Assembly (NCBI GenBank): GCA_964423545.1 | Contig: CAYRFV010000015.1 | Span: 1 to 36,218 of the forward strand | Direction of reading: 5' to 3' | DNA: 36,218 nt | Source: JALOOE01 sp964423545 | Lineage (GTDB): Bacteria > Chloroflexota > Anaerolineae > CG2-30-64-16 | Part shown: one piece after another, positions 30,512 to 36,218 of the stretch | Numbering within the stretch: the first letter of the stretch is position 1 | Layout of the letters: the number at the start of each line of letters is the position of its first letter | The notes under the pieces: generated by a model | Databases searched by the model: none | Told to the model about the DNA's origin: nothing | Seen by the model: only the letters and a program-made list of their open reading frames with translations | Translations under genes and position numbers: made by a program

Positions 30512-32218
30512 ATGGCACAACCGTGGCTGCGCTTCTACGATGAGGGCGTTCCATCGACAATCTCCTATCCACGTATATCGCTGTTTCAGCTTCTTGATGA
30601 TATGGCGCGCAAGTATCCGAACCGTGTCGCCACCAAGCTGATCCTGCGCTATCTTGGCCCGTTGGCGCTCGGCGGTGAGCTGACCTACGCCCAGCTACTG
30701 TCCCAGGTCAACCGCTTCGCTGCGGCGCTCCATTCGCTGGGCGTGCGCCAGGGAGATCGCGTTGCGATCATGGTGCCCAACCTGCCCCAGTTCGTGATCA
30801 GCTTCTACGGCGCAGCCAGATTGGGCGCGATCGTCGTCAACACCAACCCGACCTACACCAGCCGGGAAATGGAGTATCAATTCGCGGACGCCGGCGTTGA
30901 GACGGTGGTCCTGCTCAGCCCCTACTACCGCAAGCTGCAGGAGATACAGGCCCGCACCGCAGTGAGACGGGCTATTGTCACCGATGTGACCGAGTATGCT
31001 ACTGCGTTCACGAAAGCGCTGGCGAACCGCAAGCTGCGCCATCAGGGACTGATGGTCGACGTGCCTTCAGGAAATGGCGTCTTTCGCTTCAAGGAGCTGC
31101 TGAACGCTCACCCGGAGGCGCCGCCCGCCACCCCTGTCGGCCCCGATGAGACGGCGTTGTTCCAATACACGGGCGGAACCACCGGCATTCCCAAAGCGGC
31201 TATGCTGACCCACTTCAACCTCGTGACCAACACGGTGCAGGTGGGTCATTGGCTGAGCAATCTGGAGGAAGGCAACGAGAGGGTCATGGGCGCGATACCC
31301 TTCTTCCACGTCTACGGCATGACGGTGGCGATGAGCCTATCCATCCAGTGCGGCGGCAAGTTGATCATTGTACCCAATCCGCGCCCGATTGACGGCGTGA
31401 TGAAGGCCATCCACAACGAACGGGCGACCGTCTTTCCGGGCGTCCCGGCGATGTACATCGGCATTATCAACCACCCCGACGTACGGAAATATGATCTGCG
31501 CTCCGTCAAGGCCTGCATCAGCGGCTCGGCACCGCTTCCGATGGAAGTGCAGGTCAAGTTCGGTGAGATTACGGGCGGACGGCTGGTGGAGGGTTACGGA
31601 CTGACCGAAGCGGCGCCGGTGACGCATTGCAACCCGATCTATGGCACGCGCAAAGCCGGCTCGATCGGCATTCCCATTCCCGACGTGGCCGCCAAGATCA
31701 TGGACTACGACACATTGGTCGAGAAGACCCGTGGGGAAGAAGGCGAATTGTGGGTGGCCGGCCCACAGGTCATGAAAGGGTACTGGAACAAGCCGGATGA
31801 GACTGCCAAGACCCTCACCGCGGACGGCTGGCTGCGCACCGGCGACATCGCCCGGATCGACGAGGACGGGTACTTCTACATCGTCGACCGCCTCAAGGAT
31901 CTGATCATCGCCTCCGGCTACAAGGTCATCCCGCGCGAGGTGGAGGAGGTGCTTTTCCTGCATCCCAAGGTGCAGGAAGCGGTTGTCGCGGGCGTGCCCG
32001 ACCCCTATCGCGGGGAGACGGTCAAGGCATTTGTCGTGCTCAAGGCTGGCGAAACTGCCACGCTTGATGAGATCACCCACTGGTGCGCCGAAAGGCTTGC
32101 GCCGTATAAGGTGCCAAAGCAGATCGAGTTCCGCTCGGAATTGCCCAAGACGATGGTCGGCAAAGTGCTGCGCCGCGTGTTGGTCGAAGAAGAACAAGCC
32201 AGGCAGACCAGGCCGTGA
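30512..32218 (+). CDS. Long-chain acyl-CoA ligase (FadD-like AMP-binding enzyme)
   Basis: The 568-residue adenylate-forming enzyme has the P-loop FQYTGGTTGIPKAAMLTH (about 212-230), GYGLTEAAPVTHCNP (A5), GWLRTGDIARIDEDGYFYIV (A7), DLIIASGYKVIPREVEEVL (A8) and the catalytic Lys in KTMVGKVLRR (A10). It activates fatty acids to acyl-AMP and then acyl-CoA for breakdown or lipid synthesis. Of two adjacent ATG codons, the second (30512) is favoured because it is a proper distance from AGGAGG. A perfect promoter lies at 30307-30335. The gene is followed by a lipid-kinase-like gene with its own promoter, in keeping with a lipid theme. Confidence 0.93.
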   Translation: MAQPWLRFYDEGVPSTISYPRISLFQLLDDMARKYPNRVATKLILRYLGPLALGGELTYAQLLSQVNRFAAALHSLGVRQGDRVAIMVPNLPQFVISFYGAARLGAIVVNTNPTYTSREMEYQFADAGVETVVLLSPYYRKLQEIQARTAVRRAIVTDVTEYATAFTKALANRKLRHQGLMVDVPSGNGVFRFKELLNAHPEAPPATPVGPDETALFQYTGGTTGIPKAAMLTHFNLVTNTVQVGHWLSNLEEGNERVMGAIPFFHVYGMTVAMSLSIQCGGKLIIVPNPRPIDGVMKAIHNERATVFPGVPAMYIGIINHPDVRKYDLRSVKACISGSAPLPMEVQVKFGEITGGRLVEGYGLTEAAPVTHCNPIYGTRKAGSIGIPIPDVAAKIMDYDTLVEKTRGEEGELWVAGPQVMKGYWNKPDETAKTLTADGWLRTGDIARIDEDGYFYIVDRLKDLIIASGYKVIPREVEEVLFLHPKVQEAVVAGVPDPYRGETVKAFVVLKAGETATLDEITHWCAERLAPYKVPKQIEFRSELPKTMVGKVLRRVLVEEEQARQTRP

Positions 32219-32257
32219 CCCGGCGTCTTGCCATCGGTCGCCTCGTTTGCGACACAC

Positions 32258-32286
32258 TTGCTCCATTCTCCGCCTCATGTTATCCT
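32258..32286 (+). promoter_or_regulatory. Predicted promoter of the lipid kinase gene
   Basis: TTGCTC (32258-32263) and TATCCT (32281-32286) are 17 bases apart, with TGT before the -10 as an extended element. It lies 40 bases after the ligase stop, so the downstream genes need not depend on ligase transcription. Confidence 0.5.
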
Positions 32287-32347
32287 AAGGCGCGGAATCG
32301 AATGGGTACAGGATGTGCACTTGCCGGCAACAGCAGCACCGAGTTTC

Positions 32348-33283
32348 ATGGTGATCGTCAATCCCCACTCCGGCCGCGGAAGCGGCGCTCAAGCCAAGCC
32401 GGTGCTGCGCCGCGTGCTGGACGAGGCTGGGGTGCGCTACGATCTGGTTGAGACGCAGGCGCGCGGCGATGCCGCGCGCCTGGCGCGACAGGCCTATCTC
32501 GACAATTGGGACATCATCACATCGGTGGGCGGCGACGGAACGGCGCACGAGGTCGTCCAGGGCCTGGTGCAGGCGCTTGAGGCCAGCGGCGCGTGGCGCA
32601 ACGATCGGCCCGCCGGGCGATTGGGCCTGATTCCGCTCGGCACTGGCAACGACTACGCCTCACGCTTGGGCATTCCGGCGGACGATCCTGAGGCTGCCTG
32701 CCGCGCCCTGCTGCGCCAGCAGCGCCGCACGGTGGACTTGGGACGCGTGACCGATGAGAGCGGTCGCACCGAGTACTTTCTGAACCATCTTGGCGCCGGG
32801 TTCGAGGCAGCGGCGCTGATCGAAAGTCATCAGATGCAGCGCCTGCGCGGCTTCGTGCTCTACTTGACTGCCGCGCTACGCGTCATCCCCCGCCACAGTC
32901 GCGGCTGGGAGATGACCGTCCGATACAACGGCAGCGCCGTGAAGCGGCCGCTCAACCTGGTCTCGGTCGCGAACGGCGGTCGCACCGGGGGTGGATTTAA
33001 GATCGCGCCGGATGCCGAACTGGATGATGGGCAGCTCGATCTGGTCATGGGACATACGCCGAATGCGGCCGTGATGCTCTGGCTGCTGCCGCAGGTGCTG
33101 CGCGGGACGCATGTGTCGCACGCACAGTACGTCACCGCAGCCCGCACGCCGGAGCTCACCATTGAGGCGCCCCACGGCGTCCCAGTGCACCTGGATGGCG
33201 AGCTCTTCCGGACCGATGCCCGACGACTAGAAGTGGTCGTCTTGCCCAGGCGGCTGGAAGTGGCAGCCGCGCCGATCAGCTGA
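32348..33283 (+). CDS. Diacylglycerol-kinase-family lipid kinase (YegS/DgkB-like)
   Basis: The 311-residue protein has the DAGK catalytic domain: VIVNPHSGRGSG at the N-terminus, SVGGDGTAHEVVQGL (GGDGT nucleotide loop, about residues 61-75) and PLGTGNDYASRLGIP. The C-terminal domain follows, with VSVANGGRTGGGFKIAPDAELDDGQLDL. The family phosphorylates diacylglycerol, ceramide-like or related lipids; the substrate here is open. The start is uncertain: ATG at 32348 gives the usual N-terminus but a weak ribosome site, while GTG at 32315 after ACAGGAT would add 11 residues. DUF554 follows after 40 bases. Confidence 0.9.
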   Translation: MVIVNPHSGRGSGAQAKPVLRRVLDEAGVRYDLVETQARGDAARLARQAYLDNWDIITSVGGDGTAHEVVQGLVQALEASGAWRNDRPAGRLGLIPLGTGNDYASRLGIPADDPEAACRALLRQQRRTVDLGRVTDESGRTEYFLNHLGAGFEAAALIESHQMQRLRGFVLYLTAALRVIPRHSRGWEMTVRYNGSAVKRPLNLVSVANGGRTGGGFKIAPDAELDDGQLDLVMGHTPNAAVMLWLLPQVLRGTHVSHAQYVTAARTPELTIEAPHGVPVHLDGELFRTDARRLEVVVLPRRLEVAAAPIS

Positions 33284-33284
33284 G

Positions 33285-33315
33285 ACGGCGTGTGCGCCGT
33301 GTTTCGGCGCCGCTC
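33285..33315 (+). terminator. Two mutually exclusive hairpins after the lipid kinase gene
   Basis: ACGGCG (33285-33290) can pair with CGCCGT (33295-33300) around a 4-base loop, or GCGCCG (33294-33299) with CGGCGC (33305-33310) around TGTTT. The alternatives cannot form together. They lie in the 40-base gap before DUF554, and a weak terminator is possible. Confidence 0.3.
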
Positions 33316-33323
33316 GATCACTT

Positions 33324-34082
33324 ATGACGATGCATTTCCCGATCACCGGCACCCTCCTCAACACCGTCGCCGTCATCATCGGCGGCTTTGTGGGCGTCGT
33401 CTTGGGCAACCGCATGCCTGAGAAGACGCGCCAGACCGTGCTGGACGGTCTTGGGCTGATCACCCTCGTCCTGGGCATCACGATGGCGACGCAGACCCGC
33501 AACATCCTGATTCCGCTGTTCAGCGTGTTAATTGGCGGAATCATCGGCGAGGCGTTGGGCATCGAGGACGCCTTGGAGCGGCTCGGTCAATGGTTTGAAG
33601 CGCGGTTGGGCGGGCGGCTCGGAGCCGGCGCCGGGATGGCGGGGCGTCCCTCGATCGCCCAAGGCTTCGTCACGGCAAGCCTGGTCTTCTGCGTCGGTCC
33701 GCTGACGATCCTCGGCTCGATCCAGGATGGCTTGATGGGCGATTACACGCTGCTGGCGATCAAATCGACGCTGGATGGCTTTGCGGGGATGGCGCTCGCG
33801 GCCTCGCTCGGCGCAGGAGTGATCCTGTCCGCGGCCACGGTGTTGGGGTTCCAGGGTGTCATCAGCCTGCTCGCGGTGGTCTCTGGTGCTGCGCTGGGCG
33901 GCGTGACGCAGGAAACGCCGTGGGTGATCGAGATGACTGCAACCGGCGGCCTTGTGATTCTGAGCATCGGCCTGATCTTGCTCGATATCAAGCGGGTGCG
34001 GACGGCGAATCTGCTCCCGGCCATCTTCGTCGCGCCGGCGATCGTGCTCGTTCTTGCGCGATTCGGCATNNNNNNNNNNTGA
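33324..34082 (+). CDS. DUF554 membrane protein (YdfK-like), 3' end at an assembly gap
   Basis: The product of about 250 residues has six or seven hydrophobic helices and the conserved DUF554 blocks: GTLLNTVAVIIGGFVGVVLG at the N-terminus, FSVLIGGIIGEALGIE, TASLVFCVGPLTILGSIQDG and IKSTLDGFAGMALAAS. The function of the family is unknown; some members are linked to transport. The sequence reaches ten N at 34070-34079 after LVLARFGI, and a TGA at 34080-34082 is in frame if the gap is truly ten bases, so only the last three or four residues are missing. The ATG at 33330 is an alternative start. Confidence 0.85.
   Translation: MTMHFPITGTLLNTVAVIIGGFVGVVLGNRMPEKTRQTVLDGLGLITLVLGITMATQTRNILIPLFSVLIGGIIGEALGIEDALERLGQWFEARLGGRLGAGAGMAGRPSIAQGFVTASLVFCVGPLTILGSIQDGLMGDYTLLAIKSTLDGFAGMALAASLGAGVILSAATVLGFQGVISLLAVVSGAALGGVTQETPWVIEMTATGGLVILSIGLILLDIKRVRTANLLPAIFVAPAIVLVLARFGXXXX
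34070..34079. other. Assembly gap (10 N) at the end of the DUF554 gene
   Basis: Ten N cover the last codons of the DUF554 gene. A TGA directly after the gap is in frame at the stated length, unlike the other two gaps, but the true length is not known. Confidence 0.9.
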
Positions 34083-34172
34083 CTGCCTGCGGAACACAGG
34101 TGCGGCGCCGGTGCTGAAGATGCGGCTGAAGGCCACAAGGCATTGCCTGCTCGCGGCCCGGCAGGAGGGTGC

Positions 34173-34751
34173 ATGACCGATCCTCAGCTCATCGTCTTTG
34201 CGGGTCTGCCCGGCACCGGCAAAAGCAGCCTGGCCCGCGCCCTGGCGCGCGAGATGCGGGCGGTGTACCTGGACAAGGACACCATCAAGGATTGCGCCAT
34301 GCGCCTGATCGGGGAAATGAAGCTGCCCGAGGAGATTCAGATAGCGGCTGCACTATCCCGACTGGCCGGTTCGCTTTCGTATGAACTGCTGGTGGACCAG
34401 GCGCGCGACAATCTGACCCTGGGCAACACTGTCGTGGTGGACAGCCCTGCGGCCTATCAATCCTTCCGCGACCGCATCAAGCTGGTCACGCGCGCCACCA
34501 GGGCCAACCTGCGGCTGATCGAATGCATCTGCACCGATGAGCGGCTGCTGCGCCAACGCATTGAGCACCGCGGGCAAGACCTGCCCGAATACCGGACGCG
34601 CGACTGGCAGACGTATCAGCAGGATCGCAACCGCTTCGAGCGGCTCAACGATCAGCGGTTGATCGTGGACACGGCGGAATCGCAGGCCGTCAATCTGCGC
34701 AAGATTCGGGCTTACCTGGAGCAAGGGCGAGCAGCGCCCGGTGCAGACTGA
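34173..34751 (+). CDS. Small P-loop kinase (AAA_33/zeta-like)
   Basis: The 192-residue protein has Walker A GLPGTGKSSLARAL at about residues 10-23, then LDKDTIKD, VVVDSPAAYQSFRDRI (the acid region) and a Lid-like RQRIEHRGQ. This is the layout of small ATP-dependent kinases of the AAA_33 group, which phosphorylate small molecules, sugars or nucleotides; related zeta toxins phosphorylate UDP-GlcNAc. No antitoxin-like gene precedes it, so a toxin role is not supported. AGGAGGGTGC gives a strong ribosome site for the ATG at 34173; the frame extends to 34143. Confidence 0.8.
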   Translation: MTDPQLIVFAGLPGTGKSSLARALAREMRAVYLDKDTIKDCAMRLIGEMKLPEEIQIAAALSRLAGSLSYELLVDQARDNLTLGNTVVVDSPAAYQSFRDRIKLVTRATRANLRLIECICTDERLLRQRIEHRGQDLPEYRTRDWQTYQQDRNRFERLNDQRLIVDTAESQAVNLRKIRAYLEQGRAAPGAD

Positions 34752-34770
34752 TTTTGATCCGAGCATGATC

Positions 34771-34799
34771 TTGCCTTTCGGCTCCCTTTCGGTTATAAT
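34771..34799 (+). promoter_or_regulatory. Predicted promoter of the second HAD gene
   Basis: TTGCCT (34771-34776) and a perfect TATAAT (34794-34799) are 17 bases apart. The expected start near 34806 gives a leader of about 36 bases before the ATG at 34842. Confidence 0.7.
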
Positions 34800-34841
34800 G
34801 ACGCGGCAGACCGATGAATAGTGGAGCCAAGCGAGGAATCC

Positions 34842-35615
34842 ATGCCTCCTATTCAAGTTGTTTTGTTTGACCTCGGTGGCACACTGCTGCACTACGATCA
34901 ACCGCCGGCGCACTCGATGGAAGCGCTGAATGCCGCGGCGCTGCGCGCATTCATCGACGCCGCATTGAAGGCAGGCGGCAAGGTCCCTGATCCCGATTTG
35001 GCTGTGCGGGCGGTGGGCAGGATGGCGGCTGCGCTGGAGGCCAAAGCCAACCGCACCTACTACGCTAACACGGTCGAGAACATCATCGAGGAGGGCCTGC
35101 AGGCGGTGGGTGTTCGCCTGTCCGAAAGAGCCTGGAAGGCCGGGCTGGCCGCGTACTACAGCGCGGTGTCGGCGATCGTGAAGCCGGTCGAAGGCGATCC
35201 TCAGGCAGTCTTGGCCAGATTGACCGACCAGGGGCGCGGCCTAGGCCTGGTTTCCAACACGTTTTGGGCGCCCGCCCTGCACGATGCAGACCTCGCTCGT
35301 TTCGGTCTGCTGAATTATCTGCCGGTGCGTGTGTACTCGTCGGTCTTTGGGATGGTCAAGCCGCACCCGACCATCTATCGTGAAGCACTGGACCGGCTGG
35401 ATGTGGCTCCAGCCGAAGCGGTCTTCGTGGGCGACAAGCTGACCGTAGATGTCGCCGGCCCGCAGAAGATCGGCATGCGCGCCATATTGATCGCCTCCCC
35501 TTTCCGTGTGGAGGACGATCCCGCTATCGTCCCTGACGCACGCATCCAGACAATCGATGATCTGGCCGGCGTGCTCGAAGCCTGGGACAAAGTCATGGAG
35601 ATGCCGACTCCCTGA
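34842..35615 (+). CDS. HAD-superfamily hydrolase
   Basis: The 257-residue protein shows HAD motif I VVLFDLGGTLLHYD (nucleophile Asp; the second Asp is replaced by Gly), motif II LVSNTFW, motif III VKPHPTIYREAL and motif IV FVGDKLTVDVAG. A helical cap lies between about 25 and 115. The substrate is unknown; relatives include phosphatases, beta-phosphoglucomutase-like enzymes and dehalogenases. It is not closely similar to the other HAD in the window apart from the shared motifs. The ATG at 34842 follows AGGA; the GTG at 34821 is less likely. Confidence 0.87.
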   Translation: MPPIQVVLFDLGGTLLHYDQPPAHSMEALNAAALRAFIDAALKAGGKVPDPDLAVRAVGRMAAALEAKANRTYYANTVENIIEEGLQAVGVRLSERAWKAGLAAYYSAVSAIVKPVEGDPQAVLARLTDQGRGLGLVSNTFWAPALHDADLARFGLLNYLPVRVYSSVFGMVKPHPTIYREALDRLDVAPAEAVFVGDKLTVDVAGPQKIGMRAILIASPFRVEDDPAIVPDARIQTIDDLAGVLEAWDKVMEMPTP

Positions 35616-35690
35616 CTTCGCGTTTCATCTTCTTCCAGTTCCCCATCTGAGACCTTCTGCCGAACCGATGTCCTCTTGCACCGGAGGGTG

Positions 35691-35711
35691 CGGCGCGTGA
35701 ATCGCGCGCCG
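35691..35711 (+). terminator. Candidate hairpin after the second HAD gene
   Basis: CGGCGCG (35691-35697) and CGCGCCG (35705-35711) form a 7-base stem around a 7-base loop in the 204-base gap before the last gene. No T-run follows. Nothing else notable is seen in that gap except a GAGG ribosome site for the next gene. Confidence 0.35.
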
Positions 35712-35819
35712 TCATCTCACCGGGCGTGAGGCGTTCGGGCATTGGCGATGGCTCTAGGGCCGTGAAACGGCGGCGCCGGCTGTGGTCGGGCGCGGCCGGG
35801 CTGATCGGGGAGGAAAACC

Positions 35820-36218
35820 ATGAAACGCGCCACCTTAGTCATCGGAGCCTTCTTGCTGCTTGTCACGCTGGAAGCAGCCTTCAGCACCAACCGAGCCGCT
35901 GGCTGGCTGACAGATCGGAGCGATGCGCCTGACCCGCCCCACCAGGTGTTCGTGCCCATCGTCTTTGGCCAGCCAGCACCGCCCGCCCCAACGCCCGTCA
36001 TCACGCACACAGCGACGCCCACGGGGACTGGGACACCCTCACCCACCGAAACAGCGACCGCGACACCGACCAGGACGCCGACGACCACTCCCACTCTCAC
36101 GGCCAGCCCCACGGCGACGTGCGCGCCCACAGAGCGCGATTGGGATCCTCGCCTCGATCTACGCGGGACAGTCCTGATCCCGGCCCAGGTCGCGCCCGGC
36201 CAGGGCTACTGGCGACTC
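35820..36218 (+). CDS. Exported Thr/Pro-rich protein, cut by the window edge
   Basis: An open frame of 133 codons runs from an ATG at 35820, behind an excellent GGGGAGG ribosome site, to the end of the window with no stop. The N-terminus MKRATLVIGAFLLLVTLEAA is a signal peptide, with cleavage likely near residue 20-27. A VFVPIV motif lies near residue 45, and a Thr/Pro stalk (about 50-95) follows. Then comes a new region starting CAPTERDWDPRLDLRG and leading into PAQVAPGQGYWRL. The rest of the protein and its activity are not visible. The layout resembles other surface proteins in this window. Confidence 0.8.
   Translation, partial: MKRATLVIGAFLLLVTLEAAFSTNRAAGWLTDRSDAPDPPHQVFVPIVFGQPAPPAPTPVITHTATPTGTGTPSPTETATATPTRTPTTTPTLTASPTATCAPTERDWDPRLDLRGTVLIPAQVAPGQGYWRL

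Noticed and set aside
30433..30543. Short leader open frame (36 codons) overlapping the start of the acyl-CoA ligase gene
   Set aside because: There is no ribosome site before its ATG, no run of regulatory codons, and the composition is unremarkable.
34143..34751. Zeta-toxin-like reading of the small P-loop kinase
   Set aside because: No antitoxin gene precedes it and only the general kinase motifs are seen, so a toxin-antitoxin pair is not supported.

Overview
The window is GC-rich bacterial chromosome, very probably from a member of the Chloroflexota (an uncultured Anaerolineae/Caldilineae-type lineage), to judge from the mix of genes. Two gingipain-like C25 peptidases, secreted proteins with long Thr/Pro linkers and short V-Y-L-P-like motifs, low-potential ferredoxins, a GT9/GT4 glycan cluster without recognisable LPS genes, and sigma70-type promoters all point that way. 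The phylum call is inference from gene content. Three runs of exactly ten N (15928-15937, 26264-26273, 34070-34079) show that this is a draft scaffold, and two of them cut through genes. There is no tRNA, rRNA, CRISPR array, insertion sequence or phage gene.

Left part (1-5275), housekeeping: radC on the plus strand; a minus-strand run of a DksA/TraR-type zinc-finger protein, upp, a dCMP deaminase and a cytosolic GH1 beta-glycosidase (the last two overlap by ATGA); and ruvB on the plus strand. Nucleotide salvage (Upp, dCMP deaminase) and recombination (RadC, RuvB) are mixed here.

Cell-surface part (5276-12850), all on the minus strand: a promoter at 11455-11483 heads a three-gene unit of a secreted C25 peptidase with an FnIII-like module, a C-terminally membrane-anchored FnIII/Thr-Pro protein, and a C25 lipoprotein. 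Both peptidases keep the His/Cys pair 34 residues apart and share a PorU-like N-terminal domain. This is the most interesting unit in the window. Just upstream lies a second minus-strand unit, HAD hydrolase - NUDIX hydrolase - HutH - secreted BNR-repeat protein.

Redox and regulation (15893-21016): two paralogous 8-Cys ferredoxins (one broken by a gap, one with an unusual insertion), a Crp/Fnr regulator, a divergent GT87-type membrane glycosyltransferase apparently read from a leaderless transcript, and two tandem RpiR regulators whose SIS domains look degenerate.

Glycan cluster (21379-27025): a secreted polysaccharide deacetylase converges on a four-gene minus-strand operon (GT4, GT4, GT9, SAM methyltransferase) that looks like a surface polysaccharide or glycolipid pathway. 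To its right are a membrane-anchored calcineurin-type phosphoesterase, a haem-binding CxxCH protein and a membrane-anchored glycosyl hydrolase, then a plus-strand lipid-related run: an acyl-CoA ligase with a perfect consensus promoter, a diacylglycerol-kinase-like lipid kinase, a DUF554 membrane protein, a small P-loop kinase, a second HAD hydrolase and, at the right edge, the start of another secreted Thr/Pro-rich protein.
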